23,506 nt of DNA. It comes from an uncultured Clostridia bacterium. GTDB lineage: Bacteria > Bacillota > Clostridia > TANB77 > CAG-508. The position numbers and the translations under genes are program-made. This document shows positions 8,350-16,412 of the stretch, piece after piece (position 1 is the first letter of the stretch; every line of letters begins with the position of its first letter). The DNA lies in contig CAKPNI010000021.1 in the NCBI GenBank assembly GCA_934168355.1, positions 1 to 23,506 of the forward strand. The letters run 5' to 3'. The notes beneath the pieces were generated by a model that was not told the origin of the DNA, did no database searches, and was given only the letters and a program-made list of their open reading frames with translations.

Positions 8350-10161
8350 ATGTTATTAACTTCATCATCTACTTTTTTTATTTTACTAGCATCATTTGCC
8401 GCAACATTTGTTTTGGCTTTAATTATAAAACAAAAAATAGCTTCAAGCCAATTAAAAACATGCTTTCTTGCAACTTTAATTTGTTTGCTTATTTGTGATG
8501 TAGGATTATTGCTTCAGATTGTGTTATCACCTATATATAATATTAATCCTATTTATTTTGATTATTTTGTTTATATTGGTACTTGTTTTTTACCTGTTTG
8601 TTTGTTTTTTACGAGCACTGTTTTTACAAAAACAAAAATAAAATTAAAAAGAATTTATACTTTCTTTATAATTATACCAATATTATCTTTAATTATTTTA
8701 TGGACAAATGATTGTCATCATTTATTTTACCAAACATATTCAGTTTACCTAAATGAGACTGTTTCTGGTCCATATATGATTGTACATACTTTGTATTCAT
8801 ATGGATTACTTATTTTGAGTATTTTAAATTTGATAAAGTTTTCCATAAAAAATGCAGGTTTCTTTTCTCAGCAATCTCTTTTATTAATTGCTGGAACTAT
8901 TGTGCCTGTTGTAATTAATATTTTGGGAACTTTAAATATTATAAAAATGTCAATTTATTTAACACCAATTTCATTTACAGTTGCAATTGTGTGCTTTGCT
9001 CTTGCAATTTTTAAGTTTAAATTTTTGAGCATTGCTCCAATTGCTTTACAAAGAGTTGTTGATAGAATTTCTGATGGTTATTTGGTTATAAATGAGGATA
9101 ATAAAATTATTGATTTTAATAAGACCCTTTTGAATTTATTCCATGTTAAAGATGCTGATATTAGGGATAAAAATATTTTTGATATTACTTCTTCTATTGA
9201 TGAAATTGGCAAAGAAAAATTAAACAAGTTGCTTACTAAAACTAAGAATACAACCAAAATGCAGTCTTTGACTACTCATTTTGATAGATTAAATAAGTAT
9301 TTTAATATTGAATTTAGCAGTTTGAATAATAATAAGACTTTTCTTGGTACTTTGATTTTGTTTAAAGATATTACTCAACATATGGAAGATATGAAAACTA
9401 TTAAGGATAACCAAGATAGCCTTATGGAAAGTGAGCGTTTGGCTTCTCTTGGTCAACTTATTGGTGGTATTGCTCATAACCTTAAAACTCCTATCATGTC
9501 TATATCTGGTGCAGCGGAAGGCTTAACTGATTTGGTCAAGGAGTATGATTTATCTATTGAAAATCCTTCTGTTAACTTTGATGACCATCATGCTATTGCT
9601 AAGGACATGTCGGTTTGGATTGATAAAATTAAAGATTATACTGAGTATATGTCTGATATCATTACAGCCGTTAAAGGGCAAGCTGTTACTCTTTCTGAAA
9701 CTGAGAATGTTTCTTTTGACTTGGAGGAGCTTGTTAAGAGAATTGATATTTTGATGAAACATGAACTTAAGAATGCTATTATTTATTTGAATGTTCATAT
9801 GTTTGTTGATAGTAAGATTGTTATTCATGGCGATGTTAATAGCTTGGTTCAAGTTATTAATAATATGATTTCTAATGCTATTCAAGCTTATAATGGTAGA
9901 ACTGAGGAAGAAATTAACCTTGATTTTAATTTGGATGATAGTAATAATTTGATTATTTCTATTGAGGATCATGCTGATGGATTGCCTCAAAAGGTTAAGG
10001 ATAAGCTTTTTAAGGAGATGATTACTACTAAAGGTAAGAATGGCACTGGGCTCGGACTTTATATGTCTTATTCTACTATTAAAGCTCATTTTAATGGAAA
10101 TATTACTTTTGAGTCAGAGGCTGGTAAGGGAACTAAGTTTAATATTATTTTGCCTTTGTAA
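8350..10161 (+). CDS. Membrane sensor histidine kinase, 7TM + PAS + HisKA/HATPase
   Basis: A 603-residue sensor kinase. About 225 N-terminal residues form roughly seven hydrophobic segments, resembling the 7TM sensor region found in some histidine kinases. A PAS-like segment follows (DRISDGYLVINEDNKIIDFN, about 235-335). The phosphoacceptor helix has LASLGQLIGGIAHNLKTP with His376. The ATPase domain shows an N-box (INNMISNAIQAY) and a clear G2 box (GKNGTGLGLYMS). The G1 box is odd: IEDHADGLP instead of the usual DxGxG. There is no fused receiver. AAGGAGGAG precedes the ATG at good spacing. It starts 70 nt after the NRPS on the same strand and converges on an HD-GYP regulator that could be its partner. 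The ligand is unknown; sensing of the NRPS product is only an inference. Confidence 0.9.
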   Translation: MLLTSSSTFFILLASFAATFVLALIIKQKIASSQLKTCFLATLICLLICDVGLLLQIVLSPIYNINPIYFDYFVYIGTCFLPVCLFFTSTVFTKTKIKLKRIYTFFIIIPILSLIILWTNDCHHLFYQTYSVYLNETVSGPYMIVHTLYSYGLLILSILNLIKFSIKNAGFFSQQSLLLIAGTIVPVVINILGTLNIIKMSIYLTPISFTVAIVCFALAIFKFKFLSIAPIALQRVVDRISDGYLVINEDNKIIDFNKTLLNLFHVKDADIRDKNIFDITSSIDEIGKEKLNKLLTKTKNTTKMQSLTTHFDRLNKYFNIEFSSLNNNKTFLGTLILFKDITQHMEDMKTIKDNQDSLMESERLASLGQLIGGIAHNLKTPIMSISGAAEGLTDLVKEYDLSIENPSVNFDDHHAIAKDMSVWIDKIKDYTEYMSDIITAVKGQAVTLSETENVSFDLEELVKRIDILMKHELKNAIIYLNVHMFVDSKIVIHGDVNSLVQVINNMISNAIQAYNGRTEEEINLDFNLDDSNNLIISIEDHADGLPQKVKDKLFKEMITTKGKNGTGLGLYMSYSTIKAHFNGNITFESEAGKGTKFNIILPL

Positions 10162-10171
10162 ATTTCGAAAT

Positions 10172-10206
10172 GGGGACGGTTCTTTTTTAAAAAAAGAACC
10201 GTCCCC
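10172..10206. repeat. Perfect 17-bp palindrome, REP/MITE-like
   Basis: GGGGACGGTTCTTTTTT (10172-10188) is followed after one base by its exact complement (10190-10206). It sits between convergent genes and is far more GC-rich at its ends than its surroundings. The GGGGACGGTTC motif resembles repeat elements scattered in many Bacillota genomes. It can form a long hairpin on either strand and may end transcription of both neighbours, but the flanking U-tract is poor. Confidence 0.75.
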
Positions 10207-10218
10207 GTTTTGAAAAAA

Positions 10219-11292
10219 CTATATTTCTGCCTGATATTTATTTTTAATTTCTTCTATTTCAGAATAATCATTTTCTAGAATATCTACAAATAAATCATCT
10301 AGTTCTGGGTCAAACTGAGTACCTCTGCACCTTTTAAATTCCTCAATAACTTTATCTAGTGGTAAAGAATCTCTGTACACTCTTTTTGATGTCATGGCAT
10401 CAAATGTGTCTGCTATTGCTGTTATTCTGGCTAGGTATGGTATTTCTTCTCCTTTAAGCATTTCTGGATAGCCTTTTCCATCATATCTTTCGTGGTGGTA
10501 TTTTACTATTGGTAATATGTCTTTGAATATTGATGCAGTTGATAGTATATGTGCTCCTATTGTTGGGTGATTTTTTATTTCTGAGTATTCGTCTTCAGAT
10601 AGTTTTCCGTTTTTTTGTAGGATGTTGTCTGGTACTCCTATTTTTCCTACGTCATGGAATAGCCCTCCTATTTTTAGTCTGTTTATGTCTTCTTCTGATA
10701 GCCCTAGTTTTTTTCCTATTAGTACTGAGTATTCTGATACTCTGTCTGAGTGTCCTCTTGTGTATGTATCTTTTGCTTCTACTGTGTATCTTACGGTTTG
10801 TATACTTTCCATGTATGCTTGTTCTAGTTGTTTGAATGTATTGGCTAGTTTTTCGTTTATGGCTTTTATTTGACGCATTTGTTCTACTGACTTTATTCCT
10901 GATTCTATTAGTAGTAATAGTTGGTCAAATTTGTCACTTTTTTCGCAATATCCTTGGATGTCTAGTCTTCTTATTGTTTCTAGTGGAGGTGCCAAGTCTT
11001 TATGGCCTGTTAGTAATAGTATGTATAATTCTTTGTTGAATTTTCTTATTTCTTCTACTACTTGGTCTCCATGTAATGGTGTCATTATGAAGTCTAATAG
11101 TAGTAAGTCAAAGTGCTCCGTTTTTATTCTCTCTATAGCCTCTACTGGGTCTGTTATTCCTGTAAATGAATATCCTGACCTTTTTAAGAATATTGATAAA
11201 GAGTCGATTATTCCTGCTTCGTCATCTACTGCTAGGATTTTATATGTGCTGTTTTGGCTGTTTTCAGCATTTTGTATGTTTCCTATTCTCAT
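10219..11292 (-). CDS. Response regulator with HD-GYP phosphodiesterase domain
   Basis: A 357-residue two-domain regulator. The receiver domain has the acidic pair D23-D24, phosphoacceptor D67 (LLLLDFIMTP), the conserved Thr in LLLTGHKD and Lys in GYCEKSDKF. A coiled linker (about 130-165) leads to an HD-GYP domain with GHSDR, FHDVGKIG, HPTIGAHIL, the signature HHERYDGKGYP and AIADTFDAMTSKR. All metal ligands of a cyclic-di-GMP phosphodiesterase appear intact. The domain would hydrolyse cyclic-di-GMP under phosphorylation control in the cytoplasm. AAGGAGG lies at ideal distance from the ATG. It converges with the histidine kinase at 8350-10161, which lacks its own receiver, so the pair may be cognate although they are not co-transcribed. 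Confidence 0.93.
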   Translation of the reverse strand: MRIGNIQNAENSQNSTYKILAVDDEAGIIDSLSIFLKRSGYSFTGITDPVEAIERIKTEHFDLLLLDFIMTPLHGDQVVEEIRKFNKELYILLLTGHKDLAPPLETIRRLDIQGYCEKSDKFDQLLLLIESGIKSVEQMRQIKAINEKLANTFKQLEQAYMESIQTVRYTVEAKDTYTRGHSDRVSEYSVLIGKKLGLSEEDINRLKIGGLFHDVGKIGVPDNILQKNGKLSEDEYSEIKNHPTIGAHILSTASIFKDILPIVKYHHERYDGKGYPEMLKGEEIPYLARITAIADTFDAMTSKRVYRDSLPLDKVIEEFKRCRGTQFDPELDDLFVDILENDYSEIEEIKNKYQAEI

Positions 11293-11317
11293 TCGTTTCC
11301 CTCCTTAATATATCCTC

Positions 11318-11346
11318 ATTATAAAGATAATTTTTATAAATTGCAA
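11318..11346 (-). promoter_or_regulatory. Promoter of the HD-GYP regulator
   Basis: Read on the minus strand, TTGCAA (11341-11346) and TATAAT (11318-11323) are separated by exactly 17 bases. The predicted 5' leader is about 20 nt and contains only the ribosome site. Confidence 0.7.
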
Positions 11347-11452
11347 TATTTTTTTCTATTTATATTGATATTTTTTTATTTATAATGAAACCATATTATT
11401 TTACACCTTTTATGGTTCATTGTTAGTTTGATTAGATGGACAAAATGTAAAA

Positions 11453-11490
11453 AAATTAGAAGTAATTTTATTATTAATTGCTTCTAATTT
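11453..11490. terminator. Terminator after tex (bidirectional)
   Basis: AAATTAGAAG (11453-11462) pairs with CTTCTAATTT (11481-11490). A further TAAT/ATTG extension includes a G-T wobble. U-tracts follow on both strands. It lies just beyond the Tex stop codon. Confidence 0.75.
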
Positions 11491-11499
11491 TTTCTGGCT

Positions 11500-13683
11500 T
11501 TATATCTTCATACTTAACCCAACTTTATGTCTTTCCATATCTATTTTTATAACCTTAACTTTTACTATGTCCCCAACAGAAACCAATTCAGATGGATTTT
11601 TTATATATTTATCACTCATTTCTGAAATATGAACTAAACCATCATATTTTACTCCAATATCTACAAATGCACCAAAATCTATTACATTTCTTACAGTTCC
11701 CGGAAGTATCATCCCCTCTTTTAAGTCCTCAAATTTTAGTACATCTTGTCTTAGTATTGGCTTTGGCATTTCGTCTCTTGGGTCTCTTCCCGGTTTTGAA
11801 AGTTCATCTACTATGTCTTTTAGTGTTAGTTCTCCAATGTCTAGGTCTTTTGATTCTTTTGCAATATTTACTGATTTTAGTTTTTCTCTTAAATCAATTA
11901 CCTTGTCTTTGTTTCTTAAATCTTCTTTTTCAAAGCCAACACTTTCAAGTAGTTTTTCTGCTGCATCATAACTTTCAGGGTGTACTGCTGTTATTTCTAA
12001 TGGATTTGTTCCATCTACTATTCTTAAAAATCCGGCACATTGCTCAAATGCTACTTTGCCTAGTTTTGGAACTTTTAGTAGTTCTTTTCTTGTTTTTAGT
12101 TTTCCGTTTTCATCTCTATATTTTACTATGTTTTTGGCAATACTTGAATTTATTCCAGATACATAGCTTAAAAGTGATGGTGTTGCAGTATTTACATCTA
12201 CTCCAACTTTATTAACTGCATCTTCTACTACACCTGTAAGGCTTTCAGCTAGTCTTTTTTGGTTAACATCATGTTGATATTGTCCAACCCCTATTGCTTT
12301 GGGGTCTATTTTTACAAGCTCTGCAAGTGGGTCTTGAAGTCTTCTTGCTATTGATATTGCCCCTCTTATAGATACATTTATATCCGGATATTCTTCTGTT
12401 GCAAGTTTTGATGCAGAATATACTGAGGCTCCTGCTTCACTTACAATTACATAGTTTACTTCGTGTTTTGCTTCTTTTATCATATCTGCAACAAATGCCT
12501 CTGATTCACGTGAAGCCGTACCATTTCCGATTGCTATCATGTTTACATTATCTTTTTCTATTAGTTTTAATAGTGCTTTTTTTGCTCCTTCTACATCATT
12601 TTGTGGAGCAGTTGGATATACTGTTGCTATGTCTAAAACTTTTCCTGTTTCATCTATTACTGCTATTTTACATCCAGTTCTATATGCTGGGTCAAATCCC
12701 ATTACTGTTTTTCCTTTTATTGGTGCTCCAAGTAATAGTTGTTTTGCATTTTGTCCAAATACTTTTATTGCTTTTTCTTCTGCTTTTTCTGTTAGGTCTG
12801 AACGTATTTCTCTGTCTATTGATGGTTCTATTAGTCTTTTGAAACTGTCTAATATTGTATTTTTAAGCATTTCAGTAAATTGTGTTTGTCCTTTTATTAT
12901 TTCTCTTTCGATAGTTCCAAGTATTTTCTCTTCGTTTTTATCTATTTTTACTTTTAAGAATTCTTCTTTTTCTCCTCTATTTATTGCTAAAATTCTATGG
13001 CTTGGAATTCTTGATACTACTTCGCTATAATCGTAATACATTTCGTAGTTTGATTTTTCGTCTTCTTTTGCTGCTTTTGTAGATATTAACCCCTCTCTAT
13101 AGCATATTTTCTTTATTTTCTTTCTGAATTCTGCGTTATCTGATATCTCTTCTGCTATTATGTCTAGGGCTCCGGCAATAGCTGCTTCTTCGTCTGCTAC
13201 GACTTTGTCTTTGTTCTTTTTATCTTCTTCTGATAAAGTTTCTATGTTTACATATTCTTTTGCTATTTCATATATGTCTTTTGTTTCTTTTTGCTCCTTT
13301 ATTATTTCTGCCAATGGCTCTAATCCCTTGGCTTTTGCTACTGTTGCTCTTGTTTTTTTCTTTTGTTTGTATGGTCTATATATGTCCTCTACTTCTGCTA
13401 GAGTTGTTGCTATTTCTGTTTGTTTTACTATTTCATCTGTTAATTTTCCTTGCTCTTCTATTGATTTTATTATTTCTTGTTTTCTTTGTTCTAGGTTTCT
13501 TAAATAGTTAAGTCTTTCTCCTAATATTCTTAGTTGTTCATCACTTAAGCCTCCTGTTACCTCTTTTCTGTATCTTGCGATGAATGGAATTGTGTTTCCT
13601 TCGTCTATTAATTTTACTGCATTTTCTACCTGAGTAAATTTTACTTGTAGTTCGTTTGCAATTGTTTGTGTTATTTTATCCAT
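11500..13683 (-). CDS. tex: Tex-family transcription accessory / S1 RNA-binding protein
   Basis: A 727-residue protein, normal length for Tex. The order matches the family: N-terminal helical region (GNTIPFIARYRKEVTGGLSDEQ), a YqgF/RuvC-like core (GFDPAYRTGCKIAVIDETG), helix-hairpin-helix segments (NTATPSLLSYVSGINSSIAKNIV is in this region) and a C-terminal S1 domain (PGTVRNVIDFGAFVDIGVK, GLVHISEMS). Tex proteins bind nucleic acid and affect transcription and stress fitness; the precise role in Clostridia is not settled. AAAGGA precedes the ATG. The gene is transcribed alone, divergent from the DUF975 gene, and ends at a hairpin terminator. Confidence 0.96.
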   Translation of the reverse strand: MDKITQTIANELQVKFTQVENAVKLIDEGNTIPFIARYRKEVTGGLSDEQLRILGERLNYLRNLEQRKQEIIKSIEEQGKLTDEIVKQTEIATTLAEVEDIYRPYKQKKKTRATVAKAKGLEPLAEIIKEQKETKDIYEIAKEYVNIETLSEEDKKNKDKVVADEEAAIAGALDIIAEEISDNAEFRKKIKKICYREGLISTKAAKEDEKSNYEMYYDYSEVVSRIPSHRILAINRGEKEEFLKVKIDKNEEKILGTIEREIIKGQTQFTEMLKNTILDSFKRLIEPSIDREIRSDLTEKAEEKAIKVFGQNAKQLLLGAPIKGKTVMGFDPAYRTGCKIAVIDETGKVLDIATVYPTAPQNDVEGAKKALLKLIEKDNVNMIAIGNGTASRESEAFVADMIKEAKHEVNYVIVSEAGASVYSASKLATEEYPDINVSIRGAISIARRLQDPLAELVKIDPKAIGVGQYQHDVNQKRLAESLTGVVEDAVNKVGVDVNTATPSLLSYVSGINSSIAKNIVKYRDENGKLKTRKELLKVPKLGKVAFEQCAGFLRIVDGTNPLEITAVHPESYDAAEKLLESVGFEKEDLRNKDKVIDLREKLKSVNIAKESKDLDIGELTLKDIVDELSKPGRDPRDEMPKPILRQDVLKFEDLKEGMILPGTVRNVIDFGAFVDIGVKYDGLVHISEMSDKYIKNPSELVSVGDIVKVKVIKIDMERHKVGLSMKI

Positions 13684-13711
13684 TTGTTTTTGTCCTTTCT
13701 ATTTTTTTGTT

Positions 13712-13741
13712 ATTATAACAGATTGGTAGTGCTATTTTCAA
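13712..13741 (-). promoter_or_regulatory. Promoter of tex
   Basis: Minus-strand TTGAAA (13736-13741) and TATAAT (13712-13717) with an 18-base spacer, about 28 nt before the start codon. Confidence 0.55.
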
Positions 13742-13806
13742 GGCATTTATACAATTTCACAAAATTAATATTGATTATATTTTGTCGATTTTTGTTACAT
13801 TTTGCA

Positions 13807-13835
13807 TTGACATTTATTTTTACTTCTTGTATCAT
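13807..13835 (+). promoter_or_regulatory. Promoter of the DUF975 gene
   Basis: A consensus TTGACA (13807-13812) is followed after 17 bases by TATCAT (13830-13835). A perfect TATAAT at 13835-13840 overlaps but would need a 22-base spacer, so TATCAT is the better -10. Confidence 0.6.
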
Positions 13836-13866
13836 ATAATTATAACAAAAGAAAGGGGGTATATTT

Positions 13867-14637
13867 ATGGTTTCATCTGATTTTAGAAAAGAAGCTCGTG
13901 AAAAACTAGACGGAAAATGGGGAAAAGGTGCTTGTATTACTCTTGCATATATGTTTATAATTATAGTTATGGACCTTATTAGTGGAATATTTTCAGACAA
14001 TATGCAAGCATTACTTTCATTAGTTATCACAATTATAGAAGTGCCTTTAGCTTTAGGCTTAGTAATTTCTCTTGTAAGATTATTTAATGGAGAAGATGTT
14101 AAAGCTTTTGATTTTTTATCATCAGGATTTAACAATTTTGGCAAAAGTTGGGCAATAACATTTCAAATTTGTTTGAAATTGATACTACCTATAATATTAG
14201 AAATAGTTTCTTATATTATAATTGCATTTGCATCAATGGGTTCTGCAACAGCAATATTATCCAATAGTACATCATCTGCATCAACATTCTTTTTATTTAT
14301 AGGTATCATTCTTTTAATAGTAGCTTCTATCTGGATTATAACAAAATCATATTATTACCAATTAGCATACATTGTTGTAGCTGAAAAGCCAGAAGTTTCT
14401 GCTGAAGAAGCTGTTGAGCAAAGTCAAAAATTGATGAATGGAAAACGTGCTAAATTATTTTGGTTACAATTATCATTTATCGGTTGGGCAATTTTATGCG
14501 CATTTACATTAAGTATTGGATATTTATGGCTTGTACCTTATATTCAATTTGCAATTGTTGCATTCTATAAATTTGTTGCTGGTAATAATGATTCAATTGA
14601 AACTACTGTAGTAAACAATAACAATATTAATGAATAA
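13867..14637 (+). CDS. DUF975-family integral membrane protein
   Basis: A 256-residue multi-pass membrane protein. The N-terminus SSDFRKEAREKLDGKWGKGA followed by a hydrophobic run is the hallmark of the DUF975 family (R..AR..L.G.W). I count about five or six membrane segments, then a short Asn-rich tail. The family is common in Bacillota and its biochemical role is not established. GAAAGGGGG lies just upstream of the ATG. The gene is monocistronic, divergent from tex, with a strong terminator directly after it. Confidence 0.88.
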   Translation: MVSSDFRKEAREKLDGKWGKGACITLAYMFIIIVMDLISGIFSDNMQALLSLVITIIEVPLALGLVISLVRLFNGEDVKAFDFLSSGFNNFGKSWAITFQICLKLILPIILEIVSYIIIAFASMGSATAILSNSTSSASTFFLFIGIILLIVASIWIITKSYYYQLAYIVVAEKPEVSAEEAVEQSQKLMNGKRAKLFWLQLSFIGWAILCAFTLSIGYLWLVPYIQFAIVAFYKFVAGNNDSIETTVVNNNNINE

Positions 14638-14642
14638 AAAAT

Positions 14643-14672
14643 AAAAATCGCAAAATTTACTTTGCGATTTTT
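14643..14672. terminator. Bidirectional terminator between DUF975 and ABC-F genes
   Basis: AAAAATCGCAAA (14643-14654) pairs with TTTGCGATTTTT (14661-14672) across a 6-base loop, with U-runs on both strands. It serves the two convergent genes. Confidence 0.9.
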
Positions 14673-14676
14673 ATTT

Positions 14677-16260
14677 TTATTCTACACCTAAATATTCATT
14701 ATAAGTAACTTCCCTATCAATTACTTTTCCGTCTTGTTTTATATCAATAATTCTATTTGCAACTGTTTGTGTAAGCTCATGGTCATGTGATGTAAATAAA
14801 ATATTTCCAATAAATTTCTTCATTCCCTCATTTACAGATGTAATACTTTCCATATCCAAATGGTTTGTAGGTTCGTCCATAATTAGGAAATTTGCACCAG
14901 ATAACATCATTTTAGAAAGAACACATCTAACTTTTTCTCCTCCTGAAATTACCTTTGCTTTTTTTAGTGCTTCTTCTCCAGAAAATAACATTCTACCTAG
15001 GAAACTTCTTACATATGTTTCATCCGGGTCTTTTGAATATTTTCTAAGCCAATCTGTAATGTTTTCGTCTGTCTCAAATAAATAGCTGTTATCTTTAGGG
15101 AAATAAGTATGTGTAATAGTCTGTCCCCAAATTATTTCTCCATCATCAGGCTCTAATTCTCCCTCTATTATTTGGAATAATACTGTTTTTGCATTTTCAT
15201 TGTCTGCTAAAAATGCAATTTTGTCTTTTGATTTTACTGTAAATGAAATATTGTCTAATATTTTTTCTCCATTTATTGTTTTTGAAATATTTTTTACTTG
15301 TAATATTTCTTTTCCTGGTTCTCTATCTGGCTTGAAATCTACATAAGGATATTTTCTATTTGATGGCCTTATTTCATCTAGCTGAATTTTTTCTAATGTT
15401 TTCTTTCTTGATGTTGCTTGTTTTGATTTTGATGCATTTGCACTAAATCTTGCGATAAAGTCTTGCAATTCTTTTATTTTCTCTTCTTTTTTCTTGTTTT
15501 GTTCTCTTGCTTGTTTTAGTGCTAATTGACTTGATTCATACCAGAAATCATAATTTCCCGGATATACTGTTATTTTTCCAAAGTCTACATCTGCTATATA
15601 TGTACAAACTTTGTTTAAGAAATATCTATCATGTGATACTACAATTACAGTGTTTTCGAAGTTTATTAAGAATTCTTGTAACCAATTTATGCTTTTTAAG
15701 TCTAAGTCGTTTGTAGGCTCATCTAGTAAAAGTATATCTGGATTTCCAAACAGACTTTGTGCTAATAAGACTTTTACTTTTTCTCTTGCTTCTATGTCTT
15801 TCATTAATTTATAGTGATTTTCTGGCACTATTCCTAAGTCATTTAAAAGCATTGCTGCATCTGATTCTGCATTCCATCCATCTAGTTCGGCAAATCTTTC
15901 TTCTAGTTTTGCAGCTTTCATTCCATCTTCTTCTGTGAAGTCTGGTTTTGCATATATTTCTTCTTTTTCTTTCATTATGTCATATAGCTCTTTATTTCCC
16001 ATTATTACTGTGTCTATTACAGTAAAATCTTCATATGCAAAGTGGTCTTGCTTTAATACTGATATTCTTTCTCCTCTGTCTAAGGTTACATCTCCTTTGC
16101 TTGGCTCGATTTCTTTTGATAGCACTTTTAGGAATGTTGATTTTCCAGCACCATTTGCTCCTATTATTCCGTAGCATTCTCCTTTATTGAATTTTATGTT
16201 TACATCTTCAAATAAAACTCTTTTTCCAAATCTTATTGTTACTCCATTTGCAGATAACAT
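14677..16260 (-). CDS. ABC-F family ATPase, YkpA/YbiT type
   Basis: A 527-residue soluble protein with two ABC domains and no membrane segments. The overall sequence closely follows Bacillus subtilis YkpA as I recall it (for example YVDFKPDREPGKEILQ and SANASKSKQATSRKK in the linker). ABC-F proteins act on ribosomes. Domain 1 has Walker A GANGAGKST (34-42) and Walker B LLLDEPTNDLD (D180, E181). Its signature site reads DIEARE (155-160) where YkpA has a recognisable LSGSE. Domain 2 has a degenerate Walker A (ADNENAKTV), as in YkpA, but an intact ISGGEKVRC and MDEPTNHLD. A role in antibiotic protection is not implied; the YkpA/YbiT branch is usually a housekeeping translation factor. AGGAGAG precedes the ATG. 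Confidence 0.93.
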   Translation of the reverse strand: MLSANGVTIRFGKRVLFEDVNIKFNKGECYGIIGANGAGKSTFLKVLSKEIEPSKGDVTLDRGERISVLKQDHFAYEDFTVIDTVIMGNKELYDIMKEKEEIYAKPDFTEEDGMKAAKLEERFAELDGWNAESDAAMLLNDLGIVPENHYKLMKDIEAREKVKVLLAQSLFGNPDILLLDEPTNDLDLKSINWLQEFLINFENTVIVVSHDRYFLNKVCTYIADVDFGKITVYPGNYDFWYESSQLALKQAREQNKKKEEKIKELQDFIARFSANASKSKQATSRKKTLEKIQLDEIRPSNRKYPYVDFKPDREPGKEILQVKNISKTINGEKILDNISFTVKSKDKIAFLADNENAKTVLFQIIEGELEPDDGEIIWGQTITHTYFPKDNSYLFETDENITDWLRKYSKDPDETYVRSFLGRMLFSGEEALKKAKVISGGEKVRCVLSKMMLSGANFLIMDEPTNHLDMESITSVNEGMKKFIGNILFTSHDHELTQTVANRIIDIKQDGKVIDREVTYNEYLGVE

Positions 16261-16292
16261 TTTTTTCTCTCCTCTCTTTTTGGGCTTTGTAT

Positions 16293-16321
16293 ATTTTACT
16301 ATAAAAATGCTGAAAAATCAA
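16293..16321 (-). promoter_or_regulatory. Candidate promoter of the ABC-F gene
   Basis: Minus-strand TTGATT (16316-16321), a 17-base spacer, then TAAAAT (16293-16298), about 33 nt before the ATG. Both hexamers depart from consensus and the surroundings are A/T-only, so this is tentative. Confidence 0.35.
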
Positions 16322-16412
16322 GCTATTCAAATTTTTTATTTTCCATATATTGCTTATTTACTATTTTTATGATAATCTAATTATACAAAAATTATAAAAG
16401 GAGGACAAACCC

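Noticed and set aside
7649..8368. A 239-codon open frame on the minus strand across the NRPS reductase domain
   Set aside because: It is exactly antisense to a strongly conserved domain, its composition is the Leu/Ile/Phe-rich shadow of AT-rich coding DNA, and no ribosome site or motif supports it.
9550..10089. A 179-codon minus-strand frame within the histidine kinase gene
   Set aside because: It mirrors the conserved DHp and ATPase region and has Asn/Ile-rich low-complexity content with no recognisable domain.
11592..12842. Plus-strand Leu-rich frames opposite tex
   Set aside because: The repeated Leu/Phe runs arise from reading A-rich tex codons backwards; tex itself matches its family throughout.
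14677..16260. Antibiotic-resistance (ribosome protection) ABC-F
   Set aside because: The sequence follows the housekeeping YkpA/YbiT branch rather than Vga, Lsa, OptrA or Msr types, and the linker lacks an extended resistance domain.
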